From NCBI RefSeq assembly GCF_030811455.1, contig NZ_JAUSQU010000001.1:7688001-7752000 (forward strand): a DNA stretch of 64,000 nt. Reading direction: 5' to 3'. The DNA is from Streptosporangium lutulentum (GTDB lineage Bacteria; Actinomycetota; Actinomycetes; Streptosporangiales; Streptosporangiaceae). Below are positions 17,360 through 25,209 of the stretch, in pieces (positions within the stretch are counted from its first letter, which is position 1; each line of letters opens with the position of its first letter). The notes below the pieces were generated by a model that saw nothing but the letters and a program-made list of their open reading frames with translations, did no database searches and was not told where the DNA came from. Position numbers and translations under genes: made by a program.

Positions 17360-17803
17360 CTACGCGGGGGCCGGATCGTCTTTTGACAGGTGCAAGCCGA
17401 GCTGTGTGTAAAGTTCCAATTGATCGAAGTACTCCCGGTGCGTGACAACCTTTCCATTCTCGACGAACGAGGCGCAGATGCCGCGCAGACTGATGCGGCG
17501 GCCTGTCGCTTCCAGTTCCTGCCCGTCGGGCAGCAGAAACGGTCCGGTGTGCGTGCCGGTCCCCGTCCATTCGACCATCATGTGGTTGTCGGTGCCGGTG
17601 GCCTCGTACCACACCGTCAGGCAGAGGTCCGGAAATCCCTTGAAGAATTGCTCAAAGAGCCACGCGATCTGTTCGCGCCTCTCTGCTATTCCTGCGGGAG
17701 AGACGAAAATGGCATCTTCGGTAAAGTAATCGAGCAGCCGATGCACGTCGTGGTCGTTGATCGCGTCGGCCAGCCCGGGCTTGAATTCGCATCTGTCGGC
17801 CAT
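17360..17803 (-). CDS. SnoaL/NTF2-like protein
   Basis: A 147-residue protein with the cone-shaped NTF2 fold pattern: INDHDVHRLLDYFTEDAIFVSP at the start, FPDLCLTVWYEATG, MVEWTGTGTHTGPF, then GKVVTHREYFDQLELYTQLGL at the end. This is typical of SnoaL-like proteins, some of which are polyketide cyclases or limonene-epoxide hydrolases while many have no known reaction. No biosynthetic cluster is nearby. The product appears intact, although surrounded by mobile-element debris. Confidence 0.8.
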   Translation of the reverse strand: MADRCEFKPGLADAINDHDVHRLLDYFTEDAIFVSPAGIAERREQIAWLFEQFFKGFPDLCLTVWYEATGTDNHMMVEWTGTGTHTGPFLLPDGQELEATGRRISLRGICASFVENGKVVTHREYFDQLELYTQLGLHLSKDDPAPA

Positions 17804-17935
17804 GGCCGTGGCCCCTCCGTGGTCGGGACATCAACTCATATATCACGCTATCCACGGGTAGACCGACCATGGACCACAAGGCCGTCGTGGACACGCCAGG
17901 AAATACCTAGCAATCTCCCAATCGAGGCAAAGTCG

Positions 17936-18515
17936 TGTAGACCCCTTGCCGTGCCTGGAGAGGCTTGATGGCCGAGGTTACGGAGGACGAAAGTCCAGGC
18001 CGGTCTTGTCGGCCAAGCGGTGATCAGGGCGGGTCGGCACCGCATGTGGTTGAGCCGGTTCTTCACCAGGACGATCAACTGGTCGACGGTGCGGATGGCG
18101 AGGTAGGCCACGCTCTTCCTCATATGAGCCTGCCTCCGGCCTTTGATCGGCCACTGCTCGTCCTTCCAGGCGACGATGACGTCCTCATCGCGTTCGGTGG
18201 CACGGCGTGCGAACGCCTGCCGGCTCCAGCCCATCCGGTGCAGCAGGTACCACTCTTGCGCATCGCCCCGCCGTACCCCTTGGAGACCAAAGCTTCACGC
18301 CCGCCTACCTCCAGTGCCCGAAGCCACCGATGGGCCGACATCCGTGACACCCGGAACTCGGCCACCATCTGCGCGTCACTGGCGCCCTCGGCGAACCGGT
18401 CCGCCGCCCGCATCCGTACCTGCTCGCGGCGTAATCGCCGCTGCGCGGTCAGCCCGCCGCCATCGGGATGCCTCACGCCCCGGGCGTAATACCCAGCGAC
18501 GGACTGCCGGCTCAC
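17936..18515 (-). pseudogene. IS630 family transposase, internally deleted
   Basis: Read from 18515 leftwards: the N-terminal helix-turn-helix of an IS630 transposase (RMRAADRFAEGASDAQMVAEF, RVSRMSAHRWLRALEVGGREAL), a frame change near 18235, then MGWSRQAFARRATERDEDVI and VAWKDEQWP, then a jump to AHMRKSVAYLAIRTVDQL and VKNRLNHMRCRPALI, which is the C-terminal end of the same family. The DDE catalytic core between them is missing. No terminal inverted repeats were identified. The element is inactive. Confidence 0.75.
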
Positions 18516-18633
18516 GCAGGGGTGAGGTCATCTGACCCTCGCCTTTGAAGGTCTCCAGTGCTGTGACCGGGAATGATCACCGGGTCGCGTATGGCCGTCG
18601 GAGCCGGTTCAGCGGCAGCTCCGGCACGTTGAC

Positions 18634-18658
18634 GTTGCTGTACTTCGCTGCTGTACGC
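18634..18658. repeat. 25-bp repeat, copy 1
   Basis: GTTGCTGTACTTC, one variable base and CTGCTGTACGC; the second copy is at 22176-22200, beside the tRNA-Ala fragment. A 21-bp partner repeat follows at 18673-18693 (its second copy is at 21998-22018). Both copies contain the inner motif GCTGTAC twice. Confidence 0.75.
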
Positions 18659-18672
18659 CTCCCGAATTCCTC

Positions 18673-18693
18673 CCAGCAGCACGAAGCCCAGGC
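18673..18693. repeat. 21-bp repeat, copy 1
   Basis: CCAGCAGCACGAAGCCCAGG plus C; identical to 21998-22018. Together with the 25-bp repeat it marks sequence shared between the junction at 18.6 kb and the tRNA-Ala fragment region at 22 kb. Confidence 0.75.
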
Positions 18694-18717
18694 GCACCAC
18701 CGTCGTACTACGCAGGA

Positions 18718-18963
18718 TCATGGCCACTCAACACGGACGAGGTACACCTCACGTCGCTCGTCCAGGACCACGTATGTCGCGAGCCCTCGCTCGCCGAACG
18801 CGTGAGTAAGCATATTGGCCTTGGGGTTGGCCGGGTTGTACGGCTGACCGCTCCACGGCGCGACTTCCAGCAGGGTGAGCAGTTCGGCGAGTGGACGCAA
18901 CGCTTCCACAGGGATCGCCGCGATCTGCTCTTCGGCGAGAGCGTCGAGTGTGATCCGGTACAC
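18718..18963 (-). CDS. RelE/ParE-like toxin candidate
   Basis: An 81-residue protein with the size and pattern of type II toxins of the RelE/ParE fold: a first strand MYRITLDALAEEQI, an alpha-helical middle, then ATYVVLDERREVYLVRVEWP, where a late strand carries charged residues. It starts with GTG at 18963, directly after the stop of the upstream gene with no spacer, so the two are translationally coupled with the likely antitoxin first. RNase or gyrase-poison activity is inferred from fold only. Confidence 0.55.
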   Translation of the reverse strand: MYRITLDALAEEQIAAIPVEALRPLAELLTLLEVAPWSGQPYNPANPKANMLTHAFGERGLATYVVLDERREVYLVRVEWP

Positions 18964-19296
18964 CTACAGGTCGACCCCGCGAGCGCCGAGAACCTCACGC
19001 CACGGCCTTCCCGGGGAGACCGGTTCACCGGCAAGGACCTGCTCGGCTCTGGCATGCATTCGGCGACGTCCCTCTGGGTCCCGCACCGAGTCACACGCGG
19101 AGATCCACCAGCGGTGCACAAAGGCGTTCAGCGCACCGAGGTCCAAACTCACTCGAACCTCATCGAGCACTGCCTTGAGCCCCGCGTCGAACGCTTCGCG
19201 GTCCTGCGGCACGACCAGGACGGAGCGGATGGCCCGCAGGCTCTTCTCAGGCATCGGTGAGCCAGGGGGCACGAAGTCCTGCGGCTGTGCGGTCAT
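18964..19296 (-). CDS. DUF6247-like protein, putative antitoxin
   Basis: A 110-residue protein resembling the DUF6247 family of actinobacteria (PPGSPMPEKSLRAIRSVLV, then DREAFDAGLKAVLDEVR and LNAFVHRWWISACDS). Members are often encoded next to a small RelE-like protein, as here, where the stop TAG is followed at once by the GTG of the next gene. GGAGA lies before ATG 19296. The antitoxin role is inference from position and partner. Confidence 0.6.
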   Translation of the reverse strand: MTAQPQDFVPPGSPMPEKSLRAIRSVLVVPQDREAFDAGLKAVLDEVRVSLDLGALNAFVHRWWISACDSVRDPEGRRRMHARAEQVLAGEPVSPGRPWREVLGARGVDL

Positions 19297-19392
19297 GCTG
19301 GAATCTCCTCTCCCTGCTCATAGAGCCTACAGACTTCCGATGGGACGGCTCGGGAATCCAGTCACGCGAACACGCGAAAATGAAGTGATGTG

Positions 19393-19618
19393 CTGCGGCG
19401 TAACACCTGGCTGCGCAGTCGGGGGCGAGCCGTAGATGAAGCCCTCACCCTTGAGGGTCACGCACACTGCGGCTGCGGCTGGAGCGACCGAAAGGCGGCG
19501 GTGCGGCCTCCTTCGTCACAGCCAGATCGCCGTCACGATGAACATCTACAGCGAGGTCTCCTCGAAGGAGACACGCAAGGCCCTTCAGCGGCTGGGGATC
19601 AACCGCACTCGTAGCTGA
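19393..19618 (+). pseudogene. Integrase C-terminal remnant
   Basis: 19391-19431 repeats the integrase box at 16051 (41 bp, three differences). After a frame-shifted gap, the frame ending at 19618 reads HSQIAVTMNIYSEVSSKET and ends RLGINRTRS, the classic tail of actinomycete phage integrases with the active-site Tyr in MNIYSEV. The start and the arginine box are damaged, so no enzyme is made. The rest of 19297-19693 is empty. Confidence 0.75.
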
Positions 19619-19693
19619 TGGCTGAGGCCATGGCCCGGGACTCCTGAGCTGCGACGACCCGCCGCTGGGAGCCCGGCGTCCTTCCCGCTCCGC

Positions 19694-20761
19694 TCACAAG
19701 CTGATCAGCTCCCTGGTGATCAACGGGCGAACCTTGGTGAGCATCAGGTCGAGGAAGCGATCGGGGTGGCGGAGGGCCGCGAAGTGGCTCGCGTCCTCGA
19801 TGAGCGCGAAGTCCTTGACCGGGGCGGTGACGTCGTCGAAGAACCGCCTGGCCGACTCGGACGGGGTGAACACGTCATGCTCACCCTGGAAGACGAAGAA
19901 CGGGATCTGGAACACGGTGCCCTCGGCCCACTCGTCGATCGTGGTGGATTCGGGTGCGACGCGCTCGGAGAAGGTCTGGCCCTGCATGTAGGTGCGCAGT
20001 TCGCGCAGGGTGTGCAGGGGCGAGGACCACAGCGAGCTGACTACCACGGTCTTCATGGTGTTGAAGGTCAGCAGGTCGGAGGTGATGAGGAGCTTGTTGT
20101 AGTGCGACCACTGCTTGAGGTCCCAGGCGGACTTGTCGGTGCCCATGGCGGTGAGGGCGGTCAGTTCCTTGTACTTGCCCGTCTTGTCGAGCCGGTCGGC
20201 CAGCGCGTGGTAGGCCGTGTGGTCGCGGCCGCCGGCGTTGATGTTCTGGTCGGTGCCCACGTAGGCGGAGTACAGCTCGGGGTGGCTGCGGGCCAGGCGC
20301 AACCCGAGGAAGGAGCCGAAGGAGTTGGCGACCAGGAGGACCTTCTCAACGGCGAGCCGGGCGCGGACGTGCTGGGTGACCTCGACGGCGTCGCGGTGCA
20401 GCCGTTTGAGGCTCATCTCGCCCTGCCCGTCCTGGCCGGTGCGCCCGAAGGTCTTGCCTGCGCCGCGCATGTCCCAGCGCACGATCGTGAAGTGCCGCTC
20501 CCAGTCGCGGGTGCGCGGAGCGAAGACGAGGTTGGAGGCGCCGGGGCCGCCGTGGATCTCCAGGATCACCGGGTTGCACAGGTCATCGCCGCGGATCGAG
20601 ATCCACTGGTCGATGCCGCCGATGCGGACGAAGCCGGACTCGTCGATGCCGTTCGGGGTGGTGATGCGCAGCCGCTTGGCGTGGGCGGCGCGTTTGAGTT
20701 GCCGGTGGCCCAGCAGTCCGGCGGCGGGCGCGGCGGCGGCGGCAATGATGGTGCCGAGCAT
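19694..20761 (-). CDS. Alpha/beta hydrolase (proline iminopeptidase-like)
   Basis: A 355-residue hydrolase with an N-terminal hydrophobic segment (IIAAAAAPAAGLLG) that may anchor it or act as an uncleaved signal. The fold motifs are those of S33 peptidases: HGGPGASN oxyanion loop, RWDMRGAGKT, nucleophile elbow VANSFGSF (Ser; the first Gly of GxSxG is Ala here), an acid in FQGEHDVFTP and His in EDASHFAAL. It is divergent from a TetR gene, with a large shared palindrome between them, and is very probably its target. Substrate unknown. Confidence 0.85.
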   Translation of the reverse strand: MLGTIIAAAAAPAAGLLGHRQLKRAAHAKRLRITTPNGIDESGFVRIGGIDQWISIRGDDLCNPVILEIHGGPGASNLVFAPRTRDWERHFTIVRWDMRGAGKTFGRTGQDGQGEMSLKRLHRDAVEVTQHVRARLAVEKVLLVANSFGSFLGLRLARSHPELYSAYVGTDQNINAGGRDHTAYHALADRLDKTGKYKELTALTAMGTDKSAWDLKQWSHYNKLLITSDLLTFNTMKTVVVSSLWSSPLHTLRELRTYMQGQTFSERVAPESTTIDEWAEGTVFQIPFFVFQGEHDVFTPSESARRFFDDVTAPVKDFALIEDASHFAALRHPDRFLDLMLTKVRPLITRELISL

Positions 20762-20775
20762 CTGTTTGCTCCTTA

Positions 20776-20819
20776 AACTGTTTATACGTTAAATGGTGAG
20801 ATTTAAGGTATATACAGTT
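20776..20819. promoter_or_regulatory. Large inverted repeat between hydrolase and TetR genes
   Basis: Two 19-base arms, AACTGTTTATACGTTAAAT (20776-20794) and ATTTAAGGTATATACAGTT (20801-20819), pair at 17 of 19 positions around a 6-base centre. The region is far more AT-rich than its surroundings and lies between divergent genes, so it is very likely the operator of the TetR protein and contains both promoters. Its length could hold one extended or two adjacent TetR dimers. Confidence 0.75.
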
Positions 20820-20872
20820 AGCGGAGGGTGTCAACCGCTCCCCGCACGACAGCTACCGACGCAAGGACCGCC

Positions 20873-21643
20873 ATGGCCAGAACCACCCGCAAGAACAACA
20901 AGGCCGACGGCACCAAGGAGAAGGCGCGCGACCTGCGCACGAGCGTCGCGCTGCTGTGGGGCGAGCAGGAGCAGCCCACCCGCGGCCCCAAACCCAGCCT
21001 CACCCCCCACCTCATCGCCGAGACCGCGGTGGCCCTCGCCGACGCCGAAGGCCTGGAGGCCGCCTCGATGACCAAGGTCGCCGCCGAGTTCGGCGTCTCG
21101 GCGATGGCCCTGTACCGCTACGTGCCCGGGAAGGCCGAACTCGTCGAGCTGATGGTCGAAGCCGTCCTGGCCGAGCGGCCCGACCTGTCTGCCGCGGGCC
21201 CCGGCTGGCGGTCCCGGACCACCGAATGGGCCCACCGGCTGTGGGCCGTCTACCAGGCTCATCCATGGCTACTCGTGGCCACCGCGATGCGCCGTCAGGT
21301 CATGGGCCCGGCCCAACTCGGCTGGCTGGACGCAGCGCTCGCCGCCCTGAAGCCGACCGGCCTGACGGCCGCCCAGCGTCACCAGGTCTTCCTCTTGATC
21401 ATCGGGCAGGTGCGCAACCTCAGTCAGCAACAGGCCGACTTCGACGCCGACCACGACCGCGAATGGGGCCGCCTGACCGGCGAGCTACTCGACCGCCACA
21501 CCGACCGCTTCCCAGCCCTGACCGACGCCATTGCCGAGGGCATGTTCGCCCCGGCGGCAATCGACCCTCTCGACTTCGGCCTTGACCGCGTCCTCGACGG
21601 CGTCCAGCTGCTCATCGACCGCACTGAGGGAATTTCATCCTGA
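20873..21643 (+). CDS. TetR family transcriptional regulator
   Basis: A 256-residue protein with a TetR DNA-binding domain (about residues 45-95: LIAETAVALADAEGLEAASM, VAAEFGVSAMALYRYVPGKAEL) and a C-terminal TetR_C_1-like ligand domain. The N-terminal 40 residues are basic and probably disordered. ATG 20873, five bases after AAGGA, is preferred to the GTG at 20828. It is divergent from the hydrolase at 20761 and likely represses it and itself through the 44-base dyad between them. Confidence 0.9.
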   Translation: MARTTRKNNKADGTKEKARDLRTSVALLWGEQEQPTRGPKPSLTPHLIAETAVALADAEGLEAASMTKVAAEFGVSAMALYRYVPGKAELVELMVEAVLAERPDLSAAGPGWRSRTTEWAHRLWAVYQAHPWLLVATAMRRQVMGPAQLGWLDAALAALKPTGLTAAQRHQVFLLIIGQVRNLSQQQADFDADHDREWGRLTGELLDRHTDRFPALTDAIAEGMFAPAAIDPLDFGLDRVLDGVQLLIDRTEGISS

Positions 21644-21682
21644 AAAACCCGTCATGTCTTGGTGTGCATCCGGGTCATCCAT

Positions 21683-21817
21683 TCTCTTCATGTGCGCCCA
21701 CATGCCCTCGACCGGGTTGCGCTCCGGGCGCAAGCAGGCAGGTGGAAGATGGTCAGCCACGGTCGTGCGTCGATTAGCCGCCACATGCCGACCGACCCGT
21801 CTGGCATTTTTGTCCAT
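21683..21817 (-). pseudogene. IS630 transposase C-terminal fragment
   Basis: The minus strand reads RRTTVADHLPPACLRPERNP followed by VEGMWAHMKR, corresponding to the LPPYAPELNPVEGVWAHLKR block that holds the last acidic active-site residue of IS630 transposases. It is cut on both sides and out of frame with anything else. It overlaps in family content with the deleted copy at 17.9-18.5 kb but covers a part that copy lacks. Confidence 0.65.
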
Positions 21818-21997
21818 TGTCGCCTGTAATTCGAAGATGTTCCTAGCCTGCTCGGGCGCCGACAGCGCTCCCCGGATCAGGGGGTCCACACGCGTGTGGC
21901 CGATGCAGCATGAGCAGCTCTCGCTGCCCCAAGCGAGCAGGGCGCGAAACAGCACAGCGACAGGCTGGACTTGTGCTGCACGACTCCCAAGTCGCCC

Positions 21998-22018
21998 CCA
22001 GCAGCACGAAGCCCAGGC
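21998..22018. repeat. 21-bp repeat, copy 2
   Basis: Identical to 18673-18693; lies 30 bases before the tRNA-Ala fragment. Confidence 0.75.
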
Positions 22019-22048
22019 CGAGCGGCGCTCTGATCTGGGCTGATGGTG

Positions 22049-22091
22049 GTGGAGCCTAGGAGATTCGAACTCCTGACATCCTGCTTGCAAA
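22049..22091 (-). repeat. tRNA-Ala 3'-half fragment, candidate attachment site
   Basis: These 43 bases are identical to 25701-25743, which cover the 3' half of the complete tRNA-Ala gene from the anticodon loop to the acceptor end. The match stops in the anticodon loop; the sequence beyond (AACGGGAGC on the plus strand) is not tRNA. This is the standard footprint of integrase-mediated insertion into a tRNA gene, with the displaced 3' end at one boundary. Confidence 0.85.
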
Positions 22092-22175
22092 CGGGAGCCG
22101 GTCACCACTTGGGAGGCTCTTCGCCGTGCTCAGGCGTGTGATACCGGATGGCAGGGAGAGATGATGTGTGGTCCC

Positions 22176-22200
22176 GTTGCTGTACTTCACTGCTGTACGC
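22176..22200. repeat. 25-bp repeat, copy 2
   Basis: Matches 18634-18658 with one difference. It lies about 85 bases from the tRNA-Ala fragment on the element side and may be part of the arm region of the attachment site. Confidence 0.7.
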
Positions 22201-22211
22201 AGAGAGATCAG

Positions 22212-22646
22212 CTAAAGATCCGAAGCAGTTGGGGGCTCCTCGTTCACCTCGCCTGGAGGGCCGGCGGCGATGCGAGCCTCCTCTTGCTCCAGGCGTTTGA
22301 AGAGGTCCGGATAGGCATGCTGAAGCAGATCTCGTACTTGCCGCTCCAACTCGGGAACATTGACCGTGGCGGCGCTGTGCACAATCTTCCAGTCGACGCT
22401 GAAGTATCGGTGGACCACGTTGTTGCGCAGCCCTCTGATCAGCTTCCACGGAATCTCAGGGGTGGAAGCTCGGGTCTCCTCCGAGATTCCTCCGACGGCC
22501 TCGCCGATGATGGACAGTTGCCATATGACCGCATCGCGGCGCATCGAGTCATCAGCCCATGCCTCGGGTGAGACACCTTCGAGGTAGGAGGCGATCTTCC
22601 TGGCGGCTTCCACGATGTCCACCAGATACAGGCCCTCACGCTGCAT
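22212..22646 (-). CDS. hepT: HepT-like toxin (DUF86, HEPN RNase)
   Basis: A 144-residue HEPN protein starting at ATG 22646 (MQREGLYLVDIVEAARK). It carries the HEPN catalytic motif R-X4-H-X-Y as RNNVVHRY around residues 75-82 and the WKLIRGLRN lead-in typical of DUF86. In known HepT/MntA pairs the RNase is silenced when its partner nucleotidyltransferase adds AMP to the HEPN Tyr. The start overlaps the end of that partner gene by 11 bases. Pieces of close relatives occur at 0.7 and 11.7 kb. The C-terminus (PPGEVNEEPPTASDL) is disordered. Confidence 0.88.
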   Translation of the reverse strand: MQREGLYLVDIVEAARKIASYLEGVSPEAWADDSMRRDAVIWQLSIIGEAVGGISEETRASTPEIPWKLIRGLRNNVVHRYFSVDWKIVHSAATVNVPELERQVRDLLQHAYPDLFKRLEQEEARIAAGPPGEVNEEPPTASDL

Positions 22647-22932
22647 ACAACACCTGGGCATCCTTGAGGACCTGATCGCGGATGACCCAGTGGAGACCTT
22701 CCTTGGAAACCACATCGACCTTGCGTCCGAGCAGGTCTTCCAGCTCCTCCTGGAAACCGAAGAACTCAATCCCGATGTTGTTGCCTGGCTTTAACACATA
22801 GAGGAGATCGATGTCGCTCTCAGCGTCATCCTCGCCACGGGCAACTGAGCCGAAAACGTCCAACTCGGCAATGCCGTACTTCTCGCACAGCCCGGCCAAC
22901 TGCGTGTAGACGGATGTGAAATCAACGCTCAT
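22636..22932 (-). CDS. mntA: MntA-like antitoxin nucleotidyltransferase
   Basis: A 98-residue minimal nucleotidyltransferase with the GSX10DXD motif: GSVARGEDDAESDIDLL around residues 28-44, with both metal-binding Asp residues. A third acidic residue is plausible in KVDVVS. It is encoded directly upstream of and overlapping the HepT gene, the normal order in MntA/HepT modules, where it AMPylates and neutralises the toxin. The pair lies inside the segment bounded by the two 43-bp tRNA-Ala repeats, fitting a role in element stability. Spacer 22933-23125 is empty. Confidence 0.9.
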   Translation of the reverse strand: MSVDFTSVYTQLAGLCEKYGIAELDVFGSVARGEDDAESDIDLLYVLKPGNNIGIEFFGFQEELEDLLGRKVDVVSKEGLHWVIRDQVLKDAQVLYAA

Positions 22933-23125
22933 GAAACCTCCAGGCTTCTATGCTGTCACCTCGATCGCGTCGCCGTACGGTTCGGCCTCATCTTGTGGCC
23001 CTGGTCTGCTCGGCTTGTCCCGGGTCGATGGTGGTCGGGATGATCAGTCTTCCACCTTAGCCACTTACGGACCTCAACCCCGGCGCGGCGATCATCCCGG
23101 GGCCGGACTGCCCCGCCGTAGGCCA

Positions 23126-23689
23126 CTAGGACACAAGCCGATCGGCAGTGGAACGGTTGTCGGCAAGGATTCGAACGACGTCAGGACCCCATGTGTACTC
23201 GACGACGGGTAGTTCGAATCCTGCGGGGAAGCGTTCCATGAACTCTTTGGTGGGATGGCCGCCGAGACGCCGGTAGAAGGTGATCGCGGCGGCGTTATCG
23301 CGCAACACCTCCAGATGGACCGTCTTGCCAGGGTGTTGCTCGGAGGCCCAGCCAAAAACGTGGTACATGAGTTGGCTGCCGATGCCGGACTGCTTACGCT
23401 CCGGCTGGACGTGCAGGTTGTCGAGCAAGATGCGCCCGTCGGTTCCGACGGCGAGATAGGCAAACCCCAGGAGGGCGTTGCCATCGGCGGCAACGAGCAA
23501 GCAGCGAGTGTGATCCGGTTCCGAGGCGACGGTGGCGAGCCGGGTGCTCCACATTGCCTTGCGCTCGTCGAGCAGGGGCCCCTTCAAGTAGCTGGCGGGC
23601 ATGATCCCGGCATAGGCAGTCAGCCAGCTACGGGTGTGGAGCTCTGCGATGTGCTCGGCATCGTCTTTGGTGCCGGATCTGATGTGCAT
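23126..23689 (-). CDS. GNAT family N-acetyltransferase
   Basis: A 187-residue acetyltransferase: MHIRSGTKDDAEHIAELHTR at the start, ILLDNLHVQPERKQSGIGSQ as strand 4 and the acetyl-CoA loop (RKQSGIGSQL fits Q/RxxGxG/A), then HLEVLRDNAAAITFYRRLGG, the NxxAxxFYxxxG signature. It is complete in length. It lies within the tRNA-Ala-bounded segment, between the HepT/MntA pair and the IS110. The acceptor is unknown. The stretch 23690-23955 has no supported feature. Confidence 0.88.
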   Translation of the reverse strand: MHIRSGTKDDAEHIAELHTRSWLTAYAGIMPASYLKGPLLDERKAMWSTRLATVASEPDHTRCLLVAADGNALLGFAYLAVGTDGRILLDNLHVQPERKQSGIGSQLMYHVFGWASEQHPGKTVHLEVLRDNAAAITFYRRLGGHPTKEFMERFPAGFELPVVEYTWGPDVVRILADNRSTADRLVS

Positions 23690-23955
23690 GGCATAGAGGC
23701 TGACATAGTCGCTGATAGACCCGTTAATCGCCAGGAGCGCCTTCTTGGGAACCAGGTGTTCAATTGGAGCAGAGCGGCTTGCGTCGATCCGAAGTATCTG
23801 TAACGGGCCACATAGCGGTCGGCAGAGGGGGCGACCTAGCGACGGGGTGCCGCTGGAGTCGGTGGGTGACGTTGGAATGGCGGGGCCGCGCTACGGCGAT
23901 GGCCCCGCGGCGCCCGCGCCGTGACCGGCCCCCAGACATCCCATGCGCTTAGATG

Positions 23956-25209
23956 TCAAGCTGCGGTCTCAGATGTCTTCTTCGTTTTCTGCCGGGGTTC
24001 GCTTCCCGTGCGATGTGCCCAGGCGGTTGCTTCGTTGTATTTGGTGCCTGTTTTCAGGCATCCGTGGAGGATTCCCACCAGCCGGTTGGCGAGTTGGCGC
24101 AGAGCCGCGTGATGAGCTACCTCGCGGGCTCGCAGCTCGTCGTAGTAGGCGCGGGCGCCAGGTGAGGCGCTCAATGCGGCGAATGCCTGAGCGCCCAGGG
24201 CATCAATGAGCCGGTCGTTGTGCACAAAGCGTGCCAGCACCACTTTCTTCTTGCCCGAAGCCCTGGTGATCGGGCTGGTACCGGCATAGTTCCTGCGGGA
24301 TTTGGCGTTGTCGTAGCGGTTGGGGTCGTCGCCGAACTCACCCAGCACCCGGGCACCGAGGAGGTGTGCCAGGCCGGGTTGGCTGAGGTAGATCTCAGCG
24401 TCCGGGTGCCGGCCAAAATGCGCCTCAACCTGACCTTCCATGACCTTGATCTGCTCGTTCAAGGTAGCCAGGATCGCTGCTTGAGCGCGTACCGAGGCGG
24501 CGTATGCGGCGCTGACGACCTCAGACTGGCCCAGATGAGGCGCCTGCAGAGCCACCTGAATCGCCGAGGCCTTGTCGGCCACGTGACGCCGCCGGGCTCG
24601 CCGGAGCGCCGCGCTGATCTGCTCAAGGGTCAGTTCGGCCGCCGAAGCCGGATCTGGTGCCATTGCCAGCAACTCCAACGTGTCGGCCCTGGTCAGATCA
24701 TCGAAGGCGGCCAGAGCCGCGGGGAAGTACTCGCGCAACGCATGGCGTAGCCGCTGCACGTGACGGGTGCGCTCCCAGACCAGCGTCTTATGCGCCCGGG
24801 CCACCACCTTGATCACCTCCCCCTGAGGAGTATCACCGGCGATCACCCGATGCTGATGCCGATCGGTTCGCACCATGTCGGCCAGGGTGCGCGCGTCCGC
24901 GGCATCGCTCTTGGCCCCCGACACGCTGTGCCGCTCGCGGTAACGTGCCACCGACAACGGATTCACCGCATACACCTGGTAGCCCGCCGCGATCAACGCC
25001 TGCACCCACGGACCTCGATCGGTCTCAATGCCGATCACCACCTGATCGGCCGCGGCGCCCTCGGTCACATGTCGGCCGATCAGCTCATGCAGTTTCGCGA
25101 TCCCGGCAACGCCCTCCTCCATCCGCGCCTTGCCCAGCCGTCGTCCCGTCTCATCTTGCAGCTCGATGTCATGGTGTTCCTCGGCCCAGTCATCTCCAAC
25201 GAACAGCAC
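23956..25209 (-). mobile_element. IS110 family transposase, frame intact
   Basis: A 417-residue DEDD transposase. The N-terminal RuvC-like domain shows Asp in VGDDWAEE, Glu in IGIETDRG and the pair in SDAADARTLAD; the C-terminal domain has GLAHLLGARVLGEFGDDPNR, AGTSPITRASGK and the Ser region expected of IS110. GTG 25209 is chosen because GGGAGGAA lies upstream. The frame is full length and could be active. IS110 elements use no classic terminal inverted repeats and are guided by a noncoding bridge RNA from the element end; I could not fix the ends. Confidence 0.9.
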
